From assembly GCF_030253575.1 (NCBI RefSeq), contig NC_080564.1, positions 2,896,501 through 2,960,500 on the forward strand: DNA of 64,000 nucleotides, written 5' to 3'. Positions 24,427-35,989 of the stretch are shown here, one piece after another. The notes beneath the pieces were generated by a model. The model worked only from the letters and a program-made list of their open reading frames with translations, searched no databases and was not told where the DNA came from. This DNA is from Rhododendron vialii (taxonomy: Eukaryota; Streptophyta; Magnoliopsida; Ericales; Ericaceae). The stretch's first letter is position 1; each line of letters begins with the position of its first letter. The position numbers and the translations under genes are program-made.

Positions 24427-25943
24427 CAATAATCCAACTGAGAGAGATAAGTTGATGAATTGGATCAACTAAGTGTGTGATCACTCAAGTTGTGTACCAC
24501 AATTCATATTTTGGTATTTTTAATATAATTGTTTTCAGCAAATTTTTTTTTTTTTTTTTTTGTGCGTGTTGACAGTTACCATTTGAATTTATTACATTGT
24601 ACGATTGTTGTATAGGAGGAAGTAATGCTTTTGATTAGGTTTCTCTGGAAAGAGTTGGAAATGTGAGTACTAGCTATTGTCTGGATTTGGGAAATTTAGG
24701 GTTTAGAATTTAAGAAAGAGAATGTAAACAAAATTTATAATTTCTATTCATTTCACTGTCTTGAGTTCTGTATATAGGGGCTAATTTTGAAGGGAAACAA
24801 ATACTCCATCAGTGTATATTGTTGCTTCACTGTGAAAAGAAGCGCAATTTTCGGATGAAAATAAATTATTTTTCGTGCATAATTTTTTATTTATTGACAC
24901 CAAGTTAATGAAATCAATTCTATACAAAATACTTTATTTTTGGGTTAAAAAACTACACGTATTTTCGTGATGCACCAATACTATGGGACAGAGGGAGCAG
25001 TAGAAGGTTGCCTCTTTCTCCTCGGGCTCCCCACCCCCTCTTTTCAACTGTTATTTTTTGAAGTTAACGGTTAATTCTATATATAAGTGCATATTATCCT
25101 TAAAATATTATTTCGTTCTAAAAAGATTGCTCCGTCCACAAATTTAGAACTTAAAAAATAAATGTGTTTTAACCAAAAACAATATAGAGCTTTTTCCGCA
25201 AATAAACGAACGAATTGATATCTACACAATTTGCCGAGAATTTGTTTAATTTATTTTGATAATGGTGTATTCATTACTTCTAAATTACACTACCAATATT
25301 TTGAATCTTTGTATGCATGTACTTATAGGTATCGACCAAATCCGCTATCATACCCCTTTAATTTCAGACGAAGTTTATTTTCTTCTTCTACTACCGGTCA
25401 ATATCAGATGATATCGGTCGAATACCAAACGATACCGAAAAATATCGGACGACTTTTAATTTCATTTATAGTTAATAAATGAGTACACCATGGTTGATGA
25501 TGGGTAAATAATACTGAAAGCATAAAATCCAAAACGGTATCTAATATCTAACCGATGCTCGTACATGCCATAACCGGCTGAACCATTTTTTGTTTGACGG
25601 AATTGTTTCGTCGTTAAGAAATCGCAACTACACCAAAATTCAATCCAAATCCAACAGGAGCCCTGCTGCTCCGGCGACGATCGTTCCCGCCCCCCACCCC
25701 CTCTCTCTCTCGTTTGTCGTCTCTGTCTCTCTCTTGTCATCTCTCTCTCCTTCAGGTCGTTGTTTCTGGGGATAATTGAGATACCTTAAACCTAATACTT
25801 TTAGAGGGGGCCTGAAGCGGTGCCTTTCTAAGGCTTCTGCCCAGGGCCGGCCCTGCACTCTCCATTGTTCAATTATACTAGGGTTTCAAATATCGATTCG
25901 AATTTGTATCATACAACAATCGTCGAGCGATCGAACAATACGC
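24427..25943. other. intergenic region between the kinase and VPS20
   Basis: AT-rich and without a convincing gene. It holds a 20-bp T-run near 24541-24562, a degenerate Stowaway-like element (24804-25000), short CGGAC/CCGAT-type degenerate repeats around 25330-25450, and a CT-rich leader before VPS20 (25700-25760). The palindromic CAGGGCCGGCCCTG at about 25842-25856 looks like the end of an old hAT element, but its partner was not found. Confidence 0.5.
24804..25000. mobile_element. degenerate Stowaway-like MITE
   Basis: The right end GGGACAGAGGGAGCAG and the left end CTCCATCAGTG resemble degraded Stowaway termini (CTCCCTCCGTCCC). TA lies on both sides (24802-24803 and 25001-25002), and the subterminal parts are imperfect inverted repeats. 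Confidence 0.5.
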
Positions 25944-28900
25944 ATGGGGAACATTTTCGTGAAGAAACCCAAGGTGACTGAGGTTGACAAAGCAATCCTC
26001 TCTCTCAAGACCCAAAGACGTAAGCTTGCCGATTATCAGCGACAGGTAACGTTTTTTCTTTTCGCTTTTTGGTGTTGGAATTTCTCAGTTTTTGCGTAAA
26101 TTGATTGAAGATCTCAACTTGTTATGATTTGTGTTGGGCCCAAGTGCCCCATGGATTTGGTTGCACAATGCCACTACTTGCGACCGCTCTAAAACAGGCT
26201 TGCGAGTACGACGTGGAATGCCATAAAAACTTGATTGCAATTAAAAGCAATTGGTTTTAGGAGATATGGTGGAAAAGTGGTCCGACAATTTGAAAGAATT
26301 AAGAAGTGTTTGGTTGTGTCACATTAGGATTGGATAATTTAATTGATGGGCAGTTGCTATGTTAATGGATATTTCGAAATTATTTTTTTATGGGGCAGAA
26401 AATCAAAGTTTATCTGAAGCTTAGCCTAAACTTCCTGAAAAAATAGCTTTTTATGATCATATCAGTGATAATCCGGCAAAAAAGGGGATTATTCACCCAT
26501 CAAATCCTCTGTACCAAAAATCCGGTGTACCCATGTTCCGGTGTGTTTTTAGCTGTTGGATCATGTAAAAAGGGGGTGTACGCCGCATACCCCCGTCTGT
26601 TAAGTTAAGATTGGATCTTTGCATTGGTAGAATAAACTTTAAGGGATAAAAATATTCCGACTTGATCCAATAGTTGGAAATGTAAGGGAATAGAGGTACA
26701 TAGGAATATGGTACAGAGGACTTGAACTCGATTTTTCAGGGCCAGTCCAATGGATAATGGGATAGAATAGCGGTTGATGGTTAGGACTGGCGTAGTCAGT
26801 GATCTTGTTGCAGCCTATGATTTGATTTGACATGTTACTCACCCTGTCCTCTTCTTCTTTCAGCTCGATGCCGTCATTGAAGCTGAAAAGCAAGCTGCAA
26901 AGGACTTGCTTCGTGAAAAGAAGAAAGAAAGGGCCTTGTTAGCATTGAGGAAGAAGAAGGTGCAAGAAGAATTATTAAAACAAGTCGATGCCTGGCTAAT
27001 TAATGTTGAGCAGCAAGTAAGCAATTTGTTTTATTTGTTCGAGCCTTTCCTTTCTTGATCTTCTCAGTTTTGTCTCGATATCAACTTGATGCTGGCTTTT
27101 TTTTTTTATACTTATTTGCATTTTGTAAATGCTAAGAAAAAAATTAATTTAGTTGGCAGATATTGAACTGGCAAGCAAGCAAAGGGCTGTGTTTGAGAGT
27201 TTGAAATCAGGTAATGAGGCAATGAAGAAAATCCAAAGCGAGATCAACTTGGACGATGTCCAGAAATTGATGGATGATACTGCCGAAGCAAAAGCATATC
27301 AAGATGTGAGCATGACTCTCCTTTATATTTTTCCGTTATCTTTCATTCCATGGCATAGTATGTTCCTGCTCAATTTGTGTTAAATTTCACAATTCTAATG
27401 TTTTAGACGCACCCAAAAGTGGACTAAGCTTTAGTAATCCACCTCTAATGAGTGGCTTGTTGGGCAATAAACCAAGCACACCATAGCATGAAGAATAATC
27501 AAGAAACTATAACACGCTGGCACAGATTTAATTGGTTCGGCAAGAAGGCTCACGTCAGGTTTCACTAGATTTCCAGATGATGAAGCTACAATGACAGCTA
27601 TGATACAGCACCAATTTGTTCTCATAGGGGAACTGCTCAGAAATGTCTTAGTTGGTTGAGGGGTGACCGGATCGGTCAGTCAAAATATAGGAAAAAAAAA
27701 GGTGTGTCTGGTCTGGTGTAGCTAATGTTACTTTCTCAATCTATACTTTCTCTTCTTTCTCTCTCTTGACCAATGCTCCGGCGACCTACACCATAAGATG
27801 AGCCTTTTCCCAGACCCCGCGAATGCCAGTAGTGAGAATGAATGGGCGGGTAGATTGAGTTACTAAGAGATACTAAGCCCTCTCCTTATAGTCCAGGCAT
27901 TGTCCGTACCGAGGGTTAGTGTCAAGGGTTCGGTCAAAGACCAACTAAAGACCATTTGTTAGTGGGAGATAGAGAATACTATCAACTCATGTAGCGTATT
28001 CAAACCACTTTTATCCCATGGTTGCCACTAGATATAGAAGGTGGATATAATATATCCTGGATAACCGGATTGTATATCTGCCAGTGGTCTGATATAGCAA
28101 CACCCCTTCCCCCCATCCATGTTATCTGCCTTTATATCCGGCCTCATAATTACGAACCTCGACCCCGTAATCCGGTAAGGTAGAGCTACCCCTGCAATCC
28201 ACAACCAAGTCACAGCGTGGTTGGATGTGCGAATGATTGGGCTTTGAGCCCAGTGCTAATGAGGCTTTGCGAACCCAACATGGCCAAGGTTAGTTCATTC
28301 AAGGAGCATAGCACTTGGTAGAACTTTTTGTTTATTTAGTTGTTCTAAGGATTCTTTGTCTCCATTATTCTGGGTGAAAACTTTGCTAGAGTATTTTGTA
28401 GATAACATTACTTTAGAAGTTTGTTTCTTTTATGGTTAGGTAAGTTGATGAGTGCATAAATGCTTTCTTATAAAGGCTGCCTAGTATCTGACATACTTTA
28501 AAATTTAAAGAAATGACGAAAAGGAAGAAAGCAAAAGCAAACGTCCATAGCATATGAGATCTAGACAGATGGTTTACCGGCACGTTACAATCCAATTCAT
28601 GCCATTAGATGATGTTACAATCCAGTTCATGACATTAGTTGGTCCGGTGTAATTGGTGTTTCGTATCTTTTATACTTCCGTTGTCTATAAAGAACATCCG
28701 TAGGAATAAATGACTTATGCTTCTACGTTAGGGTAATTATATTGCCGCCACTTCTTTCCTAGTCACTTCTAGTGTTTCTGGTATGGTGATTTGTTTTGTC
28801 CTTTCTTTTCCTTGAGTTTTCACAGTTGCATTGTTTTTGTTATCTAACTTACTCCTCCTTTATGCATATACCTTGTATGGTTTTGAAGGAAATTAATGAA

Positions 28901-29689
28901 ATTTTGGGCGAGAAACTATCTGCAGAAGATGAAGAGGAAATATTAGCAGAATTTGACAATCTTGAATCTCAGGTACGGTGCATATGCTATTCAAACAATT
29001 GGTTTGAACCTTCTAGGGTTATACTATATCAGTCACAAAACGAACAGCTGACTAGATTCATGTATATATGGGTTTGTTCAGTTGAGTAACTTGAGTGGGC
29101 ACGACCAATAATCAAACTATAAAGGGTGCTTCAATTTCTACTAAACTCAGTAGAGAGCTCTCGTTTCCGTGATCCTGCTACTCTTGTGAATGAGTAGTTG
29201 ACATGTTAACATCTTTTTCTCTTAATACTGCTACTGGAAAGATGATCGTGTATGGGTCGTCTTGCTTTCTTCTTCTTCTTTCTCTTCTGCTGCTGCAGTT
29301 GTTATTTCGTAGTGCCATTATTCTGATTGATATCATAGCTGATGAATTAGCTGCTTCAGATGTTAAAATTATAGGTTTTAGTCTATTAGTTAATTACTTT
29401 CAATAAGTAAGGTATAATTCTTTGGACCTTAATCTCTTGTTTCCATCAAACATATGAGTGGTGCCCTTTTTTTTCTGCTGTAGATTTTCTCATCTAACAG
29501 AGTTACCTCCAATTTATATTGCTAGATCACTCTTCAAGATATGCCTGAAGTTCCTGCTAGGGTGCCATCTGTCGAGGAGGATGACGAAAAGTTGGACCTT
29601 CCTGATGTACCAACAAAAGCGCCAGTTGCTCTGGAGGTGGTGGTTGATGATGCTCAAGATGCTTCAGCTGGTGTATCCGCAAGAAAAAA

Positions 29690-29751
<62 letters not shown>

Positions 29752-29831
29752 TGAACTGACACTTATGCTATATGTATATCTTCTCTTTTTCTCATTTTGC
29801 AACAGTTATGGAGGAACCTTTGCCTGCTTAA
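25944..29831 (+). CDS. VPS20: ESCRT-III subunit VPS20 (CHMP6 homologue)
   Basis: VPS20 starts ESCRT-III assembly on endosomes by linking ESCRT-II to SNF7, for multivesicular-body sorting of ubiquitinated cargo. Exons: 25944-26045, 26864-27016, 27153-27305, 28889-28972, 29526-29691, 29806-29831, giving 227 residues, close to Arabidopsis VPS20. The N-terminus [19 protein letters not shown] has Gly2 for myristoylation. The basic helices ([20 protein letters not shown]), [20 protein letters not shown] and [20 protein letters not shown] are the SNF7 core. The acidic [17 protein letters not shown] and the C-terminal [11 protein letters not shown] region, ending in MEEPLPA, are typical of plant VPS20. 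The donor of exon 5 (29692) runs straight into a 55-bp CT repeat and is a weak GTCTCT site. The protein still reads correctly across it. Confidence 0.92.
27306..28888. other. VPS20 intron 3, 1.58 kb, unassigned insert-like sequence
   Basis: The stretch at about 27580-28290 differs in texture from the AT-rich intron around it (GC-richer, many CC/GG blocks). It could be an old transposable element, but I see no terminal repeats or coding domain. A short direct repeat (TTACAATCCA.TTCATG.CATTAG) lies at about 28585-28640. Confidence 0.35.
29693..29747. repeat. (TC)n microsatellite abutting a splice donor
   Basis: About 27 TC units begin at the second base of the VPS20 exon 5 donor dinucleotide. 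Confidence 0.95.
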
Positions 29832-31143
29832 ATGGGAAGAAAACATCTTGTCCTGATACTGCTTTCGATTGGATGCTTTCGAGATACAAACATTGTGACG
29901 GACAAATCCTGGAGGGCCCTTCGTGTGGCAGCCTGGATTTTCGCTTGTACTTTAGTCTGCATTTGCTTTGGACATAAATTATTTTTCTGTATGATATTCT
30001 ACTCGTATTCTGCTGTTTTGTTGGACAAGAACCGTGTATAGTGTTTTCTTACAAAAATGTTGGACCAGTTTGGAATTCTTGGAATACCGAGGAATATGAA
30101 TTGTTGTTTGATTTGCCTTAAGTTTATTGCGGCTCTCAATTGGGATGATGGATATTGGCTATGTGAGAGTGATGAGAATGGGAAACCTTTCATCAGTTTT
30201 TCTTGAAGCCTCAAACAAAATGCTTTCGATGTCTACCGTAGACCTATTCAGCCTCTGGTTATATATCTGATCCATATAGAAATTGCTCACAGACCTGTTC
30301 CAAATAGAAATCGCTCACAGACAGAATACATAATCACATACGGTGAAAACGATAAATCATGGCGTTTTGTAAAGCAAAACTAGGCTCCTACTTTTTTCAA
30401 CCATTCTATAGTTGTCTCATGAATGTATAGTGGATTCAAGCGCATCGAAAGGTTCGAAAGACATCATTTTATGCATGTGTACGGATGTATGTGTTCCTTG
30501 CATTGCTCATATGTGTTCCTTGGACTGCTCGTGACGGTTAATGTGAAAAGGCCGAATAAATCGTACTAGTATATTTCTTTTCCCCATCATTTTTCATTTT
30601 TCCAAAGTTACTCTATCCATTTCTCAGTTTTCTACTAATTTATAAGAATGTTGGTGATCTTTACCGAAAGATAAATATTGAGCCAAACAGTGGCGGCTCT
30701 AGAATTTTGTGATAAGGTGTTCAGAAATTACTCTACTTTACTAGCTGATTATTAACCACCGATGTGGGACTTTTTGGGTGGGATCTTACAATCTCTCCAT
30801 ATTATGATGCAATGTCCTCGTTGCATTGGCCTAGCAACCTTACCTTGGGGGGTAATAGTGTGACACTTAATTATGTATAGCACAATCAGTGTGCTCGTAC
30901 CAGATTCTAGAGGTGGCCCCCACCATGTAGGCCAAGATTGTGCTTTGATACCAACAGTAACGACTCGACCCAACTAATCTGCTAACCCTTAGTCTAACCC
31001 TGGAACTTTTTGGGTGAAATCTCACACCACCGCCGTGATGGTTTACTAATGTGGAACTTTTTGGGTGAAATCTCACACCACCCCCGTGATGGCCCATAGC
31101 CTCACCCACCTTCTTCAAGTCCTACAATATTATATATATATAT
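29832..31143. other. intergenic: VPS20 3' UTR and start of transposon-rich block
   Basis: No gene recognised. From about 30740 the sequence carries GGACTTTTTGGGTGGGATCTTAC-type repeats on the way to the (TA)n at 31130. The same 60-80-bp motif returns twice near 30990-31110 and again at 32235-32535, so it is a family of short dispersed or tandem repeats. Confidence 0.5.
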
Positions 31144-31491
31144 GGGGCGGTTCCGGGGACACTTAAAAAAACACCTCATAGTTTTCGATCAAATTTTTAT
31201 GATCCAAGCCGCTCAATGTGATCAGAACGTGATTTTAAGGGTACCCATGAGAAATCCGAAAAAAAGGACCGGGAAGGGCTTGATCCGAATAGTTCTGAAC
31301 AATTTTTTATTGAACGGTTCAAATAAAAACTGCTCAAATCAAGTCTTTCCCGGACATTTTTTTTGCTAATTTCTCGCAGGCACCCTTAAAATCACATTCT
31401 GCACGCATTGAACGGTTCGAATCATAAAAATTTGATCGGAAACTATGAGATTGAAATTTGGGGTGTTTTTTTAGGTGTCCTTTGAACCGTC
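31144..31491. mobile_element. fold-back element A in (TA)n
   Basis: The left half (GCGGTTCCGGGGACAC onward) is the imperfect reverse complement of the right half, which ends GGTGTCCTTTGAACCGTC. The arms include the TTTTTATGATCC...CGCTCAATG and AACGTGATTTTAAGGGTACC blocks. Both ends abut TA dinucleotide runs. No coding capacity. Confidence 0.75.
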
Positions 31492-31509
31492 TATATATAT
31501 ATATATATA

Positions 31510-31782
31510 CAGTCTGGATTCCATAAGGGATCCCTTATGGCCTTATGGTGCAGGACTCTCCTTTTCCGATTGAATTGCGACGATCCGAGTCGCTCAAAAT
31601 GTGCAGAACATGATTTTAAGGGTACCCGCGAGAAATCAACAAAAAAAATGATCGGGAAGGGCTTGATCCAAACAGTTTTTTACAATGTTCTGATTATTTT
31701 AAGCGGTTCGAATCGTCGCAATTCGATCGGGAAAGGGAAGTCCCACACGGTAGCACCGTGCGGGATCCCTCATTGGATCCGG

Positions 31783-31788
<6 letters not shown>
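31510..31788. mobile_element. fold-back element B in (TA)n
   Basis: The ends CAGTCTGGATTCC and GGATCCGGACTCTG are inverted. The interior again has GATTTTAAGGGTACC...GGGAAGGGCTTGATCC, shared with elements A and C. It sits between (TA)n on the left and (GT)n(TA)n on the right. It is a divergent member of the same family. Confidence 0.65.
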
Positions 31789-31815
<27 letters not shown>

Positions 31816-32190
31816 CAGGACGGTTCAAGGGACACCCAAAAAAAATCTAAAAAAACACCTCCAAATCTCAATCTCATAGTTCCAGATCAAATTTTTATGA
31901 TCCGAATTGTTCAATGTGTGCAGAATGTGATTTTAAGGGTGCCCCCGAGAAATTAGCAAAAAAATGACCGGGAAAGGCTTGATTTAAGTAGTTTTTATTT
32001 GAACCGTTCAATAAAAAACTATTCGAAACTGTTCGGATCAAGCCTTTTTCGGTCATTTTTTTTTCTGATTTCACACAAATATTCATAAAATCATGTTCTG
32101 ATCACATTGAGCGGCTCGAATCATCAAATTTTGATTAGAAACAATGAGGTATTTTTTTAGATGTTATTTTGGGTGTTTTCAGAACCGTCC
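31816..32190. mobile_element. fold-back element C in (TA)n
   Basis: The ends AGGACGGTTCAAGGGACACCC and GGGTGTTTTCAGAACCGTCC are inverted repeats, and the whole element folds on itself like element A. TA-rich runs flank both sides (31799-31815 and 32192-32216). Confidence 0.75.
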
Positions 32191-32234
32191 CATATATACG
32201 TGTGTGTATATATATATCGCTATATTAACCTTTA

Positions 32235-32535
32235 ACTCTCAGAAGCTCCCGACTTGGAACTTTTTGAGTGGAATCTCACACCACTGCCATGATGCCCATA
32301 CCCTCACCCACCTTCTTCAAGTCCTAGTCCTACGGTACTATTATATGCACCTTTACAACAGGCCTATAAGAAAACAAAAGACCACTCTCAGAAGCTCCCG
32401 ACTTGGAACTTTTTGGGTGGAATCTCACACCACTGCCATGATGGCCCATACCCTCACCCACCTTCTTCAAGTCCTTGTCCTACGGTACTATTATATGTAC
32501 CTTTACAACAGGCCTATAAGAAAACAAAAGACCAC
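32235..32535. repeat. two tandem 149-bp repeats
   Basis: Unit 1 (32235-32383) and unit 2 (32384-about 32535) both run from ACTCTCAGAAGCTCCCGACT through CACCCACCTTCTTCAAGTCC to AACAAAAGACCAC, with very few differences. Related single pieces occur near 31000-31120 and 35940-35975. Confidence 0.88.
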
Positions 32536-32685
32536 TATTAGACTGCTGATTTTGCTTTTTTTTTTTTTAACGTCACTCTCTTGCAAATGTATTTTTAATG
32601 CAAAAATGTATTTACAAATGAGTTACATTAATAAAAAAAAAGTGACAAGATCATTTCCCATAATTTAGAGGTACACTACACACTA

Positions 32686-33330
32686 GCGTGCCAAACGTAG
32701 GAGTTCACAAAAAAATTGGTTTAATAAATCAGGAAAAACCAATTTGTTGCACGGATTTCTCTTCTCATTGATTGCCTCCTCTTTGTGGTCTTCAATGCTA
32801 TTTCCTTTTCCATTTCTCTCCTTCCCACCCCACCTCTTATATTAAGAACCAAACACTCCTTAACACACTCCTTTGAATTTTTTTTCGTGGTCATCTTTAT
32901 ACATCAGCGGGATCTGAAGGAGTTAGTAGTTAGTATGTTAGTACCGCAAGAGGTCCAGAGACTATTCATAACTCTGGATACCAGTAACACCCCCCGTAAG
33001 ACTCAAACTCGCTCATCCACTAGGGAGGCAGGTCAAACAACCATCTTCACAAAAGCATGGTTTCTCATACTCCTTTGAATTGGGTAGCGTTGGGTTCTTA
33101 GTTTTGTAGCTAATCATCAGCTTTGGCATTACTGGATATATTAACAGGTAAAGATCCCTTTTCTTTTTCTTTTTCTTTTTTAATTTCAACTTTTTTAATT
33201 TCAACCCTTCTTTGTTAATTTTTGGTTTGCTAGGGAACATGGGTAGTGAATAATTTATCTTTGCATGCATGATAATCATTGATCTTGCCAAGTTGCTTGT
33301 ATTGTTTGTTGTCCTTATGCAATGATTATG
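32686..33330 (+). promoter_or_regulatory. upstream duplicate of the prenyltransferase promoter/first-exon region (copy 1)
   Basis: It matches 35990-36450 in order: the CTTCTCATTGATTGC block, TCCTTTTCCATTTCTCTCC, AACACTCCTTAACACACTCC, AGCTAATCATCAGC, GGATATATTAACAG followed by GTAAAGAT, and GGGAACATGGGTAGTGAATA. The AACAG/GTAAAG junction (33147/33148) would be the donor of a noncoding first exon. Copy 1 is split by an insertion at 32880-33068. Confidence 0.7.
32880..33068 (-). mobile_element. SINE-like retroposon with 13-bp target-site duplication
   Basis: The direct repeat ACTCCTTTGAATT at 32867-32879 and 33069-33081 flanks a 189-bp insert. The insert starts on the + strand with a T-run, which is a poly(A) tail if read on the minus strand. 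The matching region at 36212-36235 lacks the insert. On the minus strand TAGTGGATGAGCGAGTTTGAGTC resembles a degraded tRNA-type A/B-box region. Size, tail and target duplication fit a SINE. The family is not identified. Confidence 0.6.
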
Positions 33331-34165
33331 AATGATGCATCTACCAAACTAGTCACTAGCATTACAAATTAAAATGTGGAAATCTGTTGCTTCTCATGCA
33401 TCGTCCTTGCTGAATAATTATTCGGCCGTCTTGGGGCACTGCAGTGCAGTCCGAATTCCTGAGTCCAGGGATTGAATCAGGAATTTCACCACGCAGAGGT
33501 AATCGTGTGTGTGAGAAAAATATATAAATACACACGCATAATCACGTAAATATATTAAAACTCAAAATAACATAAATACATAAATTGATTTAACTAATGG
33601 GATTGATTTTGATGTATGTATCTTATTTTTCTTTACTGTTCATCTTCTTTTTTTCATTCATCACAACTGGACGAATCTGGTACATTGGCTTTCATGTTAC
33701 TTGATTTTACAGGTCAAAAAACAAAGAATTATGAGAAGTGTAGAACAACAATTGAGGAAAAACATACCTACGACTTAAATTTCACCAAAATTACTCAGGG
33801 TTTTCAAAATCTCTTCTTTTCTGTCTCTATTTTCTCGAAATTGCCTTTGAAATCTTAACAATTGGGGATGTTTATGCCAAGAGATAGAGAGGGAAAATTT
33901 GATGTGCCATTGAGATTTTAAGGAAAAAAGAAATAAAACTGTAAAATACTAAACCCATCTAAGGAAATGTGGAAATTTATTACTTGAATATTCATAATAT
34001 TAACCCTATAGTTTTATTTTTTGTTATATTTTAGCTCTTAACCTTTAGTAATTAATGTTGGTATTTTCGTAGTTCAAAAGTTACAATTATTATTATTTTT
34101 TCAAAATTCTATATAGGGGCGAGCTTATATACTTTCATAGGATTTTTTTTTTACATACAATAATA

Positions 34166-34380
34166 CTCCCTCCGTCCCTAAATAAGTGTCCGACGCGCAA
34201 ACCTACGCCTTTAAAAAAATGCATTTGTTTCGTTAAAAAAATCAAATTTTTTTCACAAATCTATAGGTGGCGATGTGTTCTATTAGATTGTGGAAAAAAA
34301 ATAGATTTTTTAACGAAAAACATGCATCTTTTGACAGACCTAAGTTTGCACGCCGGACACTTATTTAGGGACGAAGGGAG
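34166..34380. mobile_element. Stowaway-type MITE
   Basis: The ends CTCCCTCCGTCCCTAAATAA and TTATTTAGGGACGAAGGGAG are inverted repeats with the standard Stowaway terminus. TA precedes the left end; TT follows the right end, so one base of the TA duplication is mutated. 215 bp, no coding capacity. Confidence 0.88.
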
Positions 34381-34628
34381 TTGTGTTTTTTTTTCTTCTT
34401 GCAGAGGCGATCGTCCCTACAGACCCCCTCCTTGACTCCATCCTTGCCTGAGCCCCACCGATATGAGTAATGAATATGAGTGTTAGAAGTATCACGTGAC
34501 GCCGCAACAGTACCCCAAGGCACCAAATAATCCTTGGTCCTCAATAATGCATCCACCTCTCTGGTCACTTTACACATTGTACAGGTGGAAATCTTTCTTT
34601 TCATGCTCTGTTGTCGCATTTATTTTAC

Positions 34629-35034
34629 GAGAAATGATATAGGTACCGACCATGGAGGAGAGAAAACGTACCGACGGCCGCCGGCGGGCCGTCTCCGGCC
34701 ACCGGACGGCCGATCCGAGCCGTCCAAAAATTCTAAAAAAAAAAACCGATGGGGCCTACGCGAGGATCAACGGCATCCGAGGTGTGTAGGGTACTTGATC
34801 CGAGCACTTTTTTTGTGTGTATATACACGTATATACATATATACAAGAAAAAAGGGTGCTCGGATCAAGTACCTTACACACCTCGGATGCCATTAATTCT
34901 CGCGTAGGCCCCATCGGTTTTTTTTTTTAGAATTTTTGGACGGCTCGGATCGGCCGTCCGGTGGCCGGAGACGGCCCGCCGGCGGCCGTCGGTACGTTTT
35001 CTCTCCTCCATGGTCGGTACCTATATCATTTCTA
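34629..35034. mobile_element. long near-perfect palindrome (fold-back / Mutator-like MITE)
   Basis: Two arms of about 185-190 bp surround a short TA-rich loop (about 34815-34850). The outer 100 bp or so of the arms look identical by eye, including GGTACCGACCATGGAGGAGA and CGGCCGCCGGCGGGCCG. Small differences appear only towards the loop. The flanks TATTTTACG and TATTTTAGC are similar, as an imperfect 9-bp duplication of a Mutator-like element would be. No ORF of interest. Confidence 0.85.
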
Positions 35035-35438
35035 TTTTAGCGACAAAACAACGGAGGTGTATAAAAGAGATTATACTGTACAATTATTATAGAATGACAA
35101 TATGGACAGTAAACCTTTTTTTTTCCTGACTACCAATTTTTTTTAAAAAAATACCCAAAACCAACACAAAGCAAACATGAAGAAATTACACAATTTGTAT
35201 AAAATAAAATGTCGCCCTCACTTTATTTTTCTCCATCTCCTGAGGGCTAAGTCACATAGTTTGCTTGTTGGAACTAAAGTAAGAGCGAGAGCGTAAAATC
35301 GTACTATTTGAAATACTACATCCTAAACTATTAAGTACAATTTACAATCCGCGAGAGTGAGAATTTAGAGTGCGAGGGCAGTGCAAGGATAGAGAGCGGG
35401 AGCACATGCTATTTTGAAAAATTATTTTCAAAACTTTC

Positions 35439-35708
35439 CGTTCGGTTAAATAAGTCTACTGGCTTATTTTTTTTTTGTCCTTATTCAAATCTAATTTGTT
35501 TTGAATAAAAACGAAAAAATTGACTTATTGGCTTATTTTTGTCTTTATTTAAAAAAATTAGGTTTTGATCGTAATTTTTTACTTTTTAGATTTCTCTTGT
35601 TATAACGATGCAATAATCCCCAAAAAATTGATGAAAAACTAACAAATACGAAAAAAAAATTGAATAAAGATAAAAAATAAGCCAGTTGGCTTATTTAGCC
35701 AAACGGGT
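35439..35708. mobile_element. AT-rich fold-back MITE, copy 1 of a two-copy family
   Basis: The left end TTCGGTTAAATAAG is inverted relative to CTTATTTAGCCAAACGG at the right. The interior alternates GAATAAAGA and TCTTTATT blocks. The same design with shared internal words (AAAAACTAACAAATACGAAA, TTGAATAAAGA) recurs at 53625-53946. Confidence 0.75.
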
Positions 35709-35789
35709 CTTTTTTTCTTCTTCTTTTTGGTAGTTAACGCGTGAAATAAGTCTTTTTTTTTAGTCTCTGTTCACTTGCCAAGAAATTGG

Positions 35790-35930
35790 TAAAAAAAATT
35801 ATTCTTTGAGAATATTTGATGACGGAAATGACATTAACAAAAAAGAAAGTGACAAAATCAGTAGCCATACTTTTTCGTTCTCCTTTGCCTCCCGTCATCA
35901 AATATTCTCAGAGAATTTTTTTTTTTTTTA
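35790..35930. mobile_element. small fold-back MITE
   Basis: GAGAATATTTGATGACGG (about 35808-35825) is mirrored by CCGTCATCAAATATTCTC (about 35892-35909), and the pairing continues into the adjacent A-run and T-run. About 140 bp, non-coding. Confidence 0.7.
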
Positions 35931-35989
35931 ACCCACCGGCCCACCTTCTTGACTTCTTCAAGTCCTACAGTACTTATTCAATGCCTGTA

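Noticed and set aside
25842-25856. CAGGGCCGGCCCTG, a possible hAT terminus
   Set aside because: Self-palindromic and only one end found, so no element can be delimited.
30689-30730. CAGTGGCGGCTCTAGAATTTTG, resembling a hAT end
   Set aside because: No matching other end or 8-bp duplication found nearby.
30740-31120. Possible Cassandra-type TRIM with 5S-like sequence
   Set aside because: The GATGTGGGAC motif is present, but no 5S rRNA-like promoter block or paired terminal repeats.
34534-34896. 120-codon frame starting before and running into the left arm of the palindrome
   Set aside because: Composition is that of the inverted repeat; no domain.
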